Source of the DNA: Actinokineospora baliensis
GTDB lineage: Bacteria; Actinomycetota; Actinomycetes; Mycobacteriales; Pseudonocardiaceae
DNA: 64,000 bases
NCBI RefSeq assembly: GCF_016907695.1
Contig: NZ_JAFBCK010000001.1
Span: 7,614,001-7,678,000, forward strand
Direction: 5' to 3'
The notes below the pieces were generated by a model. That model was given only the letters and a program-made list of their open reading frames with translations, had not been told where the DNA came from and searched no databases. Below, piece after piece: positions 9,940 through 18,014 of the stretch. The position numbers and the translations under genes are program-made. Within the stretch, counting starts at the first letter, position 1. Every line of letters starts with the position of its first letter.

Positions 9940-11280
9940 TCAGCGGAACCTGGCGAACTCCAACCCATCCAGCGATCCCAGCACCTCGGGTGCCAACGGT
10001 GCGTGGTAGACGACGTCCATGATCTCCGCCAGCGTCACCCGCAGCTCGCTGACCGGCAGCGACACCGGGCCGTATCTACGACCGAACGGCTTGAACAGCA
10101 AGCGCACCAGCTCATCAACCCCGGGCTGCCGGTAGTCCACGTCGAGCTCTTCGAACCCCACGGCCAGGAACGGCCCCGGGTCGGTGTGCAGCCCTACTTC
10201 CACGTACCAGCCACGCGCGGTGGGGCGGTCGCGCAGGAGAGCGCATTCGATCCGGCCTACAAGCGCGCGAAAGCGCCCACGCAGTCGTCCTTCCAACGCC
10301 ACGTAGCCGCACAGCCCGGCCGTCTCGAAGCCGAACAACGACACCATTCCCTCGACGTCGTCGTCCTCGCTGCCCCGCAACGTCCACAGGTGGTAGCCGC
10401 CGACGTCCGTCAGTGCGCGTTCGAACTCGGACTCAGGTACCGCCAGCGGGCTCTTACCGAACGCCCTGCGGTAGCACGACCGCAGAGCAGCTAGATCTGG
10501 GTCGTTCGCGTCAGTGAGCCGATGCACGTGCAGGGGCTGGCTGGGGTCAACCCCAACGTACGCCGCGAGCGACAGGGTGCGCATCTCGGACAACCCGCGC
10601 AGGTAGTCGACCATCCGCCGGTAGTCAGCGCTACTGTCCGGTTCGCTGATCCGCATCGCCCATCTTAGGTACTCGTGGACGACAAGCTGTATGGCACCGG
10701 GATCAAGCCGGTCTGGCAGGAACGACTTCACTATGAGCAGTAGGTTCGCAACCGACTCTTGCCCTGAAGACAACGGCGGTTGCGTGTAAGGGAAGTCCAG
10801 CCCCTGGTAACCCCAACGGTCCCAGATCAGCGCTCGCGTCACCGGGTCGAGGTTGTCGGGCACGTCGGACGGCGCGCGCGGGTCGTTTATCTCGGCGACC
10901 ACGTGCGCCAGAGGTCCGTTTCCACTCGTCTTAGCGTCGTTGTCGAGCAGCCGCTCCGTCTTGGCCACTAGTGAACGCCCGGTACCACCTCGCCGGGCTT
11001 GGGGTGTCACTAAGAGGAACTCGATGACACCAGCGTTCGGCTCCGCCAGGTAGTCCGATACCGAGCAGCCGACAGTGACGCCATCGCGGATCGCAAGCAC
11101 TATGTGGTAGTTGTTGCGGCCATACCACCCCACTGGCTTGCGGCGCAGGTAGTCGACCATGTTCGCCATGGACTCGCGCTCGTCCGGGTCGGGGAACTCC
11201 ACCACGTAGTGGCGGTAGAAGTCCGCCAGCAGCGCTAGGTCGGCCGGATCGGCGGTGAGGTCACGGAACTCGAGCGTCAC
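9940..11280 (-). CDS. Double-GNAT-like protein, function unknown
   Basis: A 446-residue protein whose N-terminal ~170 residues look like a GNAT acyltransferase (GVIEFLLVTPQARRGGTGRSL is the acetyl-CoA pyrophosphate-binding region). A second, more divergent region (about 270-440: SCYRRAFGKSP..LWTLRG..GMVSLFGF) may be another GNAT half. The middle has DRWGYQGLDFPYTQPPLS, seen in stand-alone GNATs near the active site. The start is GTG 11280, overlapping the stop of the upstream gene (GTGA); the frame is open upstream to 11502, but that part overlaps the previous gene. An acetyl or other acyl group donor is inferred; the acceptor is unknown. Confidence 0.6.
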   Translation of the reverse strand: MTLEFRDLTADPADLALLADFYRHYVVEFPDPDERESMANMVDYLRRKPVGWYGRNNYHIVLAIRDGVTVGCSVSDYLAEPNAGVIEFLLVTPQARRGGTGRSLVAKTERLLDNDAKTSGNGPLAHVVAEINDPRAPSDVPDNLDPVTRALIWDRWGYQGLDFPYTQPPLSSGQESVANLLLIVKSFLPDRLDPGAIQLVVHEYLRWAMRISEPDSSADYRRMVDYLRGLSEMRTLSLAAYVGVDPSQPLHVHRLTDANDPDLAALRSCYRRAFGKSPLAVPESEFERALTDVGGYHLWTLRGSEDDDVEGMVSLFGFETAGLCGYVALEGRLRGRFRALVGRIECALLRDRPTARGWYVEVGLHTDPGPFLAVGFEELDVDYRQPGVDELVRLLFKPFGRRYGPVSLPVSELRVTLAEIMDVVYHAPLAPEVLGSLDGLEFARFR

Positions 11281-12746
11281 GCGGCCACCTTGGTCAGGTA
11301 GGAGGTGAGGATCTGCGACAACTGGCACGCAGCGTACGTCTCGCGGTGCGTTGGTGGCAGTGACTGACGCACCCGACCAGCCCAACCTTGTGTAGTCAGG
11401 TGGCTGACCCAGGCATCGCCGAACAAGGTCTCCTTGACCGACTGCCCTAGCGGCGCCGGGAACTCTATAGGCTTGCCGCACCCACATTCGTCTATGGCGC
11501 AAGCGAAGCTGAGCACCACGTCGGGCTTAGAGGCGAGGATCGTCTCCACCGATGTACGGATCTTCGTGGCCAACTGGGCCTTGAGCATGCGGTAGGTGAC
11601 GTCATCGGCGACGTTGCCGTGCTCGAAGAAAGTCAGCATGTTCTGCCACGGCTCCAGCCGCGACTCCGGCTTGCCGTCTGGGCCGCAGATGACCAGGATC
11701 GCCCAGATGTAGGCGGAGTAGTACCGCCGTGGGGCATTGCCCGCCCTACCGCCCGCACGCTGGATCTGCCCGGTCACCTCCAAGACGAGATTGCCTTGCC
11801 CAGGACTGGTTTCCGGCTGTTGGGCCGCGCAGAGGTCATCAGGGTCGATGGTAGTGGCGTTTTTAAGCACACCGACAACGACCGAGCGCACAGCGAGCGA
11901 GCTGAAGCCGCCTTCCTGCGACCGCGGTAAGGGCATCTCGCTCGCTTCACCGGACCGGGTCACCAACGCGATCGAGTTGTTCTCGTCCCCATAGCCGAAC
12001 TGCAGGACCTTACGGCCGATCCAGCGGTCACATGTGCCGAACGGCGCGCTAGGGCCCCACGCCGACCAACAGGTGAAGAGGTTCGCCTGGAACGAGCGCA
12101 GGTCTTCTAGGCCGTTGTCGGCCCCGGTCATGATCTGGCTGTAGCCGTCGATCGACTTCTTCCAGTCCTCGTCGAACCGCGACAGCAAACCCGCGAGCAG
12201 GTGCAGCGGCGCCACGAAGCCCTCCTCCACCCGGATCGTCGACTGGAACTCCTCCGGCTTGGCGTCGACCATGGAGTTGCCCGCCACGCGCACCCGGAAG
12301 TAGCGCACGATGTCGGGCTCGGCCTTGGCCAGGTCGAAGCAAGTGGGCACCGTGATCAGTGCACCGTTCTCGTTCTTCATGAGGTGTGCCAGTTGCGCCT
12401 TTAGGTCCGAGAACCAGTCCCTGCGGTCGACTCGATACTCGCGCACAGCGTCGCGGTACTCGTGGCGGTGGCGGTACTCGTACTTGTCCGGCTTGACCGG
12501 CCGCGGGTTGAGGAGCTCCGACTCCGCCCGCATGCACGCGGCCCGGTAGAGCTCCTTACGCGTGAGACCGAACCCTAGGGACTTGGCCACTGCGTAGACC
12601 GCGCGGAAGATCCTGGTCAGCTTGAACCGCCGGTACACGGTCCGGTTCAGCAGCCGCACCGCGGGCCGAACGTACATGAAGATGAACAGAAGACCGGCGA
12701 TCACGGGAAGGCCGATCTGGAAGAAGCTGTTCAGGAACTCGACCAT
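11277..12746 (-). CDS. Membrane-anchored hypothetical protein
   Basis: I do not recognise this 489-residue protein. One strongly hydrophobic helix lies at residues ~8-30 (FFQIGLPVIAGLLFIFMYV), followed by a basic stretch, suggesting an N-terminal anchor with a cytoplasmic body. Later there are Cys-rich bits (CAIDECGCGKPIEF), which could bind a metal. ATG 12746 is chosen because AGGAGG lies five bases upstream. The open frame runs further upstream and includes a zinc-ribbon-like WKCRECGSVVRRKPG, so a longer protein starting near 12884 cannot be ruled out. It is first in the leftward trio with the GNAT-like and ATP-grasp genes. Confidence 0.6.
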   Translation of the reverse strand: MVEFLNSFFQIGLPVIAGLLFIFMYVRPAVRLLNRTVYRRFKLTRIFRAVYAVAKSLGFGLTRKELYRAACMRAESELLNPRPVKPDKYEYRHRHEYRDAVREYRVDRRDWFSDLKAQLAHLMKNENGALITVPTCFDLAKAEPDIVRYFRVRVAGNSMVDAKPEEFQSTIRVEEGFVAPLHLLAGLLSRFDEDWKKSIDGYSQIMTGADNGLEDLRSFQANLFTCWSAWGPSAPFGTCDRWIGRKVLQFGYGDENNSIALVTRSGEASEMPLPRSQEGGFSSLAVRSVVVGVLKNATTIDPDDLCAAQQPETSPGQGNLVLEVTGQIQRAGGRAGNAPRRYYSAYIWAILVICGPDGKPESRLEPWQNMLTFFEHGNVADDVTYRMLKAQLATKIRTSVETILASKPDVVLSFACAIDECGCGKPIEFPAPLGQSVKETLFGDAWVSHLTTQGWAGRVRQSLPPTHRETYAACQLSQILTSYLTKVAA

Positions 12747-13024
12747 GGCGGCCTCCTGCACCTCGGATGGCCCCACGACGGTAGCGATCTCGTTGCCCGG
12801 CTTTCGCCGCACAACCGAGCCACACTCACGACATTTCCACGACAGGGTCGGATTCCCGCTGACCGGCACTGGCCAGATGTTCACCTGATGGTGTGGGATC
12901 GGCTGGTCAGCACGGATTCCGACGCCAGCGAGCCGATCTTGGGAGCGGAAACTGTCATACCCCGTCCGGATCCTCGGTGGTGCACGGTGACGACGAAACG
13001 TTGACGACCAAGGGGGACCACGAG

Positions 13025-14935
13025 ATGACGACGGCGAAGAGCAAACCCGGGGCACCGCTGGCGGAGTTGTCCGCCCCGGTGTGGTTCGGCCACGCGGACC
13101 AGGTGATCCGCGCCAGCCTGTGGCAACTGGTGCGGGCGCTGCCCGCGGCGATGGGGCTCGTGGCGCGCACGGCCTGGCGGGCCGACCGCGCGGCGGTCTC
13201 GCTCGGGTTCGGCGCGCAGGTGGTGTCCGGGGTGGTGACCGCGATGGGCCTGCTCGCGGTCACCGGGGTGCTGACGTCGCTGTTCGTCGCCGGGCCGACG
13301 CCGGATCGGTTGGTCGCGGCGGCGCCGTCGCTGGTCGTGCTCGCGGTGGCGTACGCGCTGCGCGGAGTGGCGGACACGGTGGTCTCCGGCGCCACGCTGC
13401 GGTTGCGGCCCAAGGTGCGCCACCGCGTCGAACGGGACCTGGCCGAGACGATGTCGCGGATCGACCTGGTCACCTTCGACGAACCCGACTTCCACGACGG
13501 CCTGGAGCGCTCGAGGCACGCGGGCATGGACGCCGTCGACTCCGCCACCCACCAGGCCATCGTCGTGGTCGGCGGGGTGATCTCGCTGGTGGCCACGGCG
13601 GCCACCGCCGCCCTGCTGCACCCGCTGCTGCTGCCCATCCTGCTGCTGTCGGTCGCGCCGGAGACCTGGGCGACCCTGCGGACCGCCCGGCTGGAGTACG
13701 AGTTCGTCGCGACCACGATCGAGACCAGGCGCAGGCGGTCGCTGACCACGGACCTGCTGGCACACAAGGAATCCGCCGCCGAGGTGCGCGTGTTCGGCGC
13801 GCAGCCGTTCCTGCTCGCCGAGCACGACCGGCACTCCCGCGTGATGGAAGACGCCCAGATCGCGCTGGGGGCCAGGCAAACCAGGGTGGCGCTACTCGGC
13901 CGGGCCCTGTCCGGTGTCGGCATCACGCTCGCGTACGTCACCCTGGGTTGGCTGCTCTACATCGGGGCCACACCACTGGCTGTCGCGGGTGCCGCACTCC
14001 TGGCGATCCGCACCGTGCGCGCCTCCCTGACGCAGGTGGTGCTCGCCGCAAACCGGATGTTCGAGAAGTCGCTCTACATCAACGACCTCATCACCTTCTT
14101 CGACCACACCGAACGCCGGACCAAGCGGCCCACCGGCCGAATCGCGCCCGTCGACCCGGAGGTGATCGCTGTGCGCGGGGTGTCGTTCAGCTACCCGGGG
14201 GCGACCAGGCCCGCCCTCGACGACATCGACCTGACCATCCGGCGGGGGCAGGTCGTGGCCCTCGTCGGCGAGAACGGCTCAGGCAAGTCGACCCTGGCCA
14301 AGCTGCTCGCCGGGCTCTACCAACCCGCCACGGGCAGCATCGCCTGGGACGGGGTGGACCTGGCCACCGTCGACGCCCCCTCGGTGGCCGCCAACGTGGC
14401 CGTCGTGATGCAGGAGCCCACCCGCTGGCCGCTCACCGCCCGGCACGCCGTCACATTAGGCAGGCCCCACCGCATGGACCCCGGCGATCGCCACCTCGCC
14501 CAGGTCGCCCGTGACTCCGGCGCCGACGCCGTGGTCACCACCCTCACCCACGGCTGGGACTCCCTGCTCACCACCAGGTTCCGCGACGGCCACGACCTCT
14601 CCGGCGGCCAGTGGCAACGCCTCAGCGTAGCCAGAGCCCTCTACCGCGACGCCCCCATCCTCATCTGCGACGAACCCACCGCCGCCCTGGACGCCCGCGC
14701 CGAAGCCGCCGTCTACGAGTCCCTCCGCACCCTGCAATCCGGCCGCACCGTAGTCCTCATCACCCACCGCCTAGCCTCCGCCCGCCAAGCCGACCTCATC
14801 GTCGTCATGCACCAAGGCCGCATCCTCCAAACCGGCACCCACCCCCACCTCTTAGCCACCAACCCCCACTACGCCGACCTCTACACCCTCCAAGCCAACT
14901 CCTACCGCGACACCCCCACCAGCCAACCCACCTAG
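13025..14935 (+). CDS. ABC exporter, fused membrane and ATPase domains
   Basis: A 636-residue half-size ABC exporter. Residues 1-370 are the membrane domain with about six hydrophobic helices. The NBD has Walker A (GENGSGKSTL, ~residue 420), Q-loop (VMQEPTRWPL), signature (LSGGQWQR), Walker B (ILICDEPTAALD) and H-loop (LITHRLASA). All catalytic motifs are intact, so a homodimer could be functional. ATG 13025 has GGGGGA nine bases upstream; the frame extends to 12893 but without a better start. Separated from the PKS cluster only by a terminator and repeats, it may export the cluster's product, though there is no direct evidence. Codon bias is very strong, especially after base 14600. Confidence 0.88.
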   Translation: MTTAKSKPGAPLAELSAPVWFGHADQVIRASLWQLVRALPAAMGLVARTAWRADRAAVSLGFGAQVVSGVVTAMGLLAVTGVLTSLFVAGPTPDRLVAAAPSLVVLAVAYALRGVADTVVSGATLRLRPKVRHRVERDLAETMSRIDLVTFDEPDFHDGLERSRHAGMDAVDSATHQAIVVVGGVISLVATAATAALLHPLLLPILLLSVAPETWATLRTARLEYEFVATTIETRRRRSLTTDLLAHKESAAEVRVFGAQPFLLAEHDRHSRVMEDAQIALGARQTRVALLGRALSGVGITLAYVTLGWLLYIGATPLAVAGAALLAIRTVRASLTQVVLAANRMFEKSLYINDLITFFDHTERRTKRPTGRIAPVDPEVIAVRGVSFSYPGATRPALDDIDLTIRRGQVVALVGENGSGKSTLAKLLAGLYQPATGSIAWDGVDLATVDAPSVAANVAVVMQEPTRWPLTARHAVTLGRPHRMDPGDRHLAQVARDSGADAVVTTLTHGWDSLLTTRFRDGHDLSGGQWQRLSVARALYRDAPILICDEPTAALDARAEAAVYESLRTLQSGRTVVLITHRLASARQADLIVVMHQGRILQTGTHPHLLATNPHYADLYTLQANSYRDTPTSQPT

Positions 14936-14944
14936 CACCACCGC

Positions 14945-14966
14945 TCCCCGAAGGCCCGCTCGGGGA
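14945..14966 (+). terminator. Hairpin terminator after the ABC exporter
   Basis: TCCCCGA (14945-14951) and TCGGGGA (14960-14966) form a perfect 7-bp stem with an 8-base loop, starting nine bases after the exporter's stop. No U tract follows, which is usual for actinobacterial hairpin terminators. Confidence 0.55.
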
Positions 14967-15030
14967 AACAGAGAGGAGGCCGTGCGACACCTAGACCCCC
15001 AGTGGCGGTGGCCAACCAGCCGGGCGAAAG

Positions 15031-15240
15031 GTGCCACCCCAGCCCACCGAGCCAGCCCCGCCAACCCAGCCACTGGACACTCGGAGCTCAGGTGCCAGGG
15101 CAACCACCCGACTCCGACCACCGAACTCAGCCACTGGACACTCGGAAGCCGCCGGTGCCACCCCAACCCACCGAGTCAGCCCCGCCAACTCAGCCACCCG
15201 ACTCCGACAGCATTGCCAGCCACTGGACACTCGGAGCCGC
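15031..15240. repeat. Composite short direct repeats in the intergenic region
   Basis: Three copies of CCACTGGACACTCGGAG (second copy ending GGAAG) lie at 15070-15086, 15131-15147 and 15220-15236. Interleaved with them are two copies of a 40-base unit beginning GTGCCACCCC (15031-15070 and 15155-15197) and two copies of CCACCCGACTCCGAC (15104 and 15194). Spacing is irregular and the units differ in sequence, so this is not a CRISPR array. It sits between the convergent ends of the ABC exporter and the acyl-CoA dehydrogenase. No credible gene occupies 14936-15452. Confidence 0.75.
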
Positions 15241-15252
15241 TGGTGCCATCTG

Positions 15253-15397
15253 CTCGATGGGGTGGACCTGTTTTGTGTGGGGGAGCGGCAGTCGTAGCGT
15301 TCCTGCGCGGACAGGGCCACGCTTTTCGGCCCCAGCTTTGCGGTCCTGCCACGGCTGTCGTAGGGGCCCCACGCAAAACAGGTCCACCACATCGAGC
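15253..15397. repeat. Long imperfect inverted repeat (possible MITE or bidirectional terminator)
   Basis: The left arm 15253-15283 (CTCGATGGGGTGGACCTGTT, then TTGTGTGGGG) is the near-perfect complement of the right arm 15367-15397, with about 83 bases between. The inner part contains further partial complementarity (GTCGTAG-type words near 15291 and 15356). It would form a large cruciform or RNA hairpin between two converging genes. Such elements can be miniature transposons or dispersed intergenic repeats; only a search for other genomic copies would tell. Target-site duplications are not obvious. Confidence 0.65.
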
Positions 15398-15452
15398 CCG
15401 CACTAAAATCGCGGATCCGATGCAAGGCGCGAAGCGACGAGCCGGCAAGGAC

Positions 15453-16598
15453 TCAGCTCCGCGCCAACGTCAGCTCCGCGATCTGAACCTGCTGGATCTC
15501 CGAGGTCCCCTCAATGATCTCCTGGATCTTCGCGTCCCGCAGATACCTCTGCACCGGATAATCCGACGAAACCCCACTAGCCCCATGCGCCTGCACCGCC
15601 GCAGCAGCCGCAGCGAACGCAGCCCGCGAAGCGAAGTACTTCGCGATCAACGTCTGGCGGATCGCGTCGCGGTGGGCCGCGGCGCGCATCTGGCCCGTTT
15701 GGCGGCAGAGCAGGCGGGCGGCTTCCACCGAGGTGATCATCTCTGTGAGCGAGCGCTGGACCAGTTGGTGTTCGGCCAGCGGCGCGTCGAACTGGGTTCG
15801 GGTGCGGGTGTAGTCGAGGCTCGCGTCCAGGCAGCCTTGGGCCAGTCCCACCGAACCGCAGGCGGTGCTGTAGCGGCCGTAGTCCAGCGATGACGTGGCC
15901 ACCAGGTCGAAGGTCAGTCTGCCGTGGCTGAGGAGGTTCGACTCGGGGACCACCACGGAGTCCAGGTGGACCTCCCCCAGTTCCGACGCGCGCAGGCCGA
16001 GGAGGCCGGTGATCGGGGACACCGACAGGCCGGGGGAGTCCCGCTCGACGATGAAGGCGGCCGGGTCGTCGTCGAGGCGGGCGAAGACCAGGAAGACGCC
16101 TGCGCGTTGGGCGAAGCTGATCCACTTCTTGCGGCCGGTGATCTCGTACCCGTCGAGCACCTTGCGGGCGGTGGTGGTGCCGTTTCGGGCGTCGCTGCCG
16201 ACTTCGGGTTCGGTCAGGGCGAAGGAGCCGATGACCGAGCCGGTGCCGATGGCGGGGGCCCAGCGGTCGGCGAGGTCCTTGCTCCCCCACCGCAGGATGG
16301 CGTGGGCGACCATGCCCTGGACGGCGACCAGGTTCCGGACCGAGCCGCAGCCGCGACCGAGTTCTTCGCTCAGCAGGCCGTAGGTCACCGCGTCCATGCC
16401 GGTCCCGCCCGCCTCGGTGGGCAGCGTCGGCACGAGCAGGTGCGCGGCGGCCAGGTCGGTGATGATCGAGTCGTCGAGGTGTTCCTGGTGGTCCCAGGTG
16501 CCCGCGCGCGGGATGAGGCGCTCGTCGACGAAGCGGGCGAAGGCGAGGAGGCTGTCGCGCTGGTCAGTGGTGAGACCGTGCAGCACCTGGGTCCCCAA
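15453..16598 (-). CDS. Acyl-CoA dehydrogenase-type flavoenzyme, aminomalonyl-ACP formation
   Basis: A 381-residue acyl-CoA dehydrogenase-fold protein. It has the substrate/FAD-contact segment FALTEPEVGSDA, the mid-domain GRKKWIS, and the C-terminal active-site IEGTSEIQ, whose Glu is the usual base. In zwittermicin-type pathways a homologue oxidises the carrier-bound seryl aldehyde or hydrate toward aminomalonyl-ACP. Here it is the last gene of an operon with dehydrogenase, ACP and serine-type ligase. The start is ambiguous: TTG 16598 overlaps the ligase by 35 bp, and GTG 16586 has GGGGA five bases upstream. Hydroxymalonyl-ACP enzymes are close relatives, so the assignment relies on the amino acid ligase next door. 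Confidence 0.82.
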   Translation of the reverse strand: MGTQVLHGLTTDQRDSLLAFARFVDERLIPRAGTWDHQEHLDDSIITDLAAAHLLVPTLPTEAGGTGMDAVTYGLLSEELGRGCGSVRNLVAVQGMVAHAILRWGSKDLADRWAPAIGTGSVIGSFALTEPEVGSDARNGTTTARKVLDGYEITGRKKWISFAQRAGVFLVFARLDDDPAAFIVERDSPGLSVSPITGLLGLRASELGEVHLDSVVVPESNLLSHGRLTFDLVATSSLDYGRYSTACGSVGLAQGCLDASLDYTRTRTQFDAPLAEHQLVQRSLTEMITSVEAARLLCRQTGQMRAAAHRDAIRQTLIAKYFASRAAFAAAAAAVQAHGASGVSSDYPVQRYLRDAKIQEIIEGTSEIQQVQIAELTLARS

Positions 16599-17769
16599 TC
16601 CGGTCGGTGACGGCGGTGGGCCAACCGGCCGGGTCGGCGCCGTGCTGGCAGAGGAAGGCGTAGGCGAGGCGCTCGAGGCCGAAGCCGACGCAGCCGCTGG
16701 CGGTGGGGCCGCCCGCGGGCCCGGTGATGTCGAAGGACTCGCCGAAGAACTGGCCGTGCAGGTTGAACGAACCCACGGCGATGTCGCGGTCCGCGGCCAC
16801 CGGGACGCGGAGCTCGAACTTCAACTCCATCATCCGCTGGGACAGGATCTTGCCCGCGGTGTCGGCGTTGCCGAAGAAGTGGTCGTTGGCCACCTCGCAG
16901 TGCCCCGCCAGCTCCAACTCCTCCAGCAGCGCGTACGCCCGCGCCATGACCGCGTTGCGGCACCCGGTCGCGAAGTCCTCCCCGCCGAGGAACACGATCT
17001 CGCGGATGGTGAAGTCCCACAACCGTTCCATGCTGGTGTGGTAGCGCGACTCGTAGCGGAAGGACTTCCCCCGCGAGGTGACGACCATCTCCGACGGCAA
17101 CCGGCGGCCGGTGTACTGGTGGTAGGTGTGGTAGCACATCGTCGGCGGCAGGCAGTAGGTCTTGTCCTCGCACTGGGCGAACAGGTCGTCCGGGAGCCGC
17201 CCGCCGTCGCGGTAGCGGTCGACGAAACCGTTGTAGACGTCGATGTCGTTGTGCAGCCGGGTGACGAACATGGCGAACTGGGGGAACGAGCCGAAGTACC
17301 CGAACCGGTCCAGCACGCTGGTCGGCAGCAGCGTCGGGTACCGGAACTCGCGCGAGCCGGGCAACTCGAGCGCGATCGCCAGCAACCTGGCATCCAGGTA
17401 GTCCACAAGGGACAGCAGTGGTTCGCCGAAGCCCACCTGACCCTCGCCAGCGACGAAGGCGGCGTCACCGGCCAGCAATTCGGGGAACGGGTCGACGAAG
17501 GTCGCCTCGACCGGGCAGCGCCACACCTGCTTCGGCGGCAGCGGGCGCTGGGTGAGCACTTCGGCGGCCACGACTTTCCCGATTTTCACCGCGATGGCCG
17601 ATTCCTCGGCATCACCGGAAATCACCAGGTCGACCGCGCTGATATCCCCGCCTTCGGCCACCAGGTCGAACTCGGTGATCGCACTGGAGACGAAGAACAG
17701 CCGTTTCGCCAGTTCGGGCGCCAGGTCACCGGGAACGGGTTGTGCCAACGGCACCCGCAGCGCGCGCAT
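16564..17769 (-). CDS. Class II aaRS-like amino acid:[acyl-carrier-protein] ligase
   Basis: A 401-residue homologue of the catalytic core of atypical seryl-tRNA synthetases. Class II motif 2 is FRYES (R238, E240) with ERLWDFTIREI, and motif 3 is VGFGLERLAY. C212, E248 and C360 match the Cys-Glu-Cys zinc site that reads the substrate amine in archaeal-type SerRS and in bacterial amino acid:carrier protein ligases. No tRNA-binding arm is present, so it should aminoacylate a carrier protein instead of tRNA. The ATG overlaps the ACP stop (TGATG), so the ACP encoded just before is the obvious acceptor. Serine is inferred because aminomalonyl-ACP is made from seryl-ACP; glycine or alanine, used by known relatives, are alternatives. 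Confidence 0.85.
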   Translation of the reverse strand: MRALRVPLAQPVPGDLAPELAKRLFFVSSAITEFDLVAEGGDISAVDLVISGDAEESAIAVKIGKVVAAEVLTQRPLPPKQVWRCPVEATFVDPFPELLAGDAAFVAGEGQVGFGEPLLSLVDYLDARLLAIALELPGSREFRYPTLLPTSVLDRFGYFGSFPQFAMFVTRLHNDIDVYNGFVDRYRDGGRLPDDLFAQCEDKTYCLPPTMCYHTYHQYTGRRLPSEMVVTSRGKSFRYESRYHTSMERLWDFTIREIVFLGGEDFATGCRNAVMARAYALLEELELAGHCEVANDHFFGNADTAGKILSQRMMELKFELRVPVAADRDIAVGSFNLHGQFFGESFDITGPAGGPTASGCVGFGLERLAYAFLCQHGADPAGWPTAVTDRIGDPGAARSHH

Positions 17770-18014
17770 CACACCGCGGCGAGTTTGCGGGTGACCAGTT
17801 CGTCCACCCGGTCGACGCTGCGGAAATGGTCGAACCGCAGGTCGTCCCCGGTGACCTGGACGCCGAACTCCTGCTCGACGAACACCACCAGTTGCATCAC
17901 GAACATCGACCGCACCAGGCCGCGTTCGAAGATGTCGTCGTCATCGGCGAGTTCGGTTTCGGTGATGTTGTCCAGGACGAACTCCCGGATCCTCGCCTTG
18001 CTGTCCGCGCCCAT
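17769..18014 (-). CDS. Free-standing acyl carrier protein for the extender unit
   Basis: An 81-residue carrier protein. The phosphopantetheine site is Ser36 in GLVRSMFVMQL, a divergent form of the usual GxDS motif like that in the discrete ACPs of methoxymalonyl- and aminomalonyl-ACP pathways. It begins one base after the dehydrogenase stop and overlaps the ligase start, so the proteins are probably made together. It should carry serine while this is oxidised to aminomalonate and then deliver it to a PKS acyltransferase. No phosphopantetheinyl transferase gene is in the window. Confidence 0.88.
   Translation of the reverse strand: MGADSKARIREFVLDNITETELADDDDIFERGLVRSMFVMQLVVFVEQEFGVQVTGDDLRFDHFRSVDRVDELVTRKLAAV

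Noticed and set aside
12747..12884. Zinc-ribbon-like WKCRECG segment as the true N-terminus of the membrane protein
   Set aside because: Only one CxxC is present, and the ATG at 12746 has a near-perfect AGGAGG at ideal spacing; kept as an alternative in the gene entry.
15031..15240. CRISPR array
   Set aside because: Repeats are only three, irregularly spaced, of unequal length and mixed with other repeat types; no cas genes nearby.
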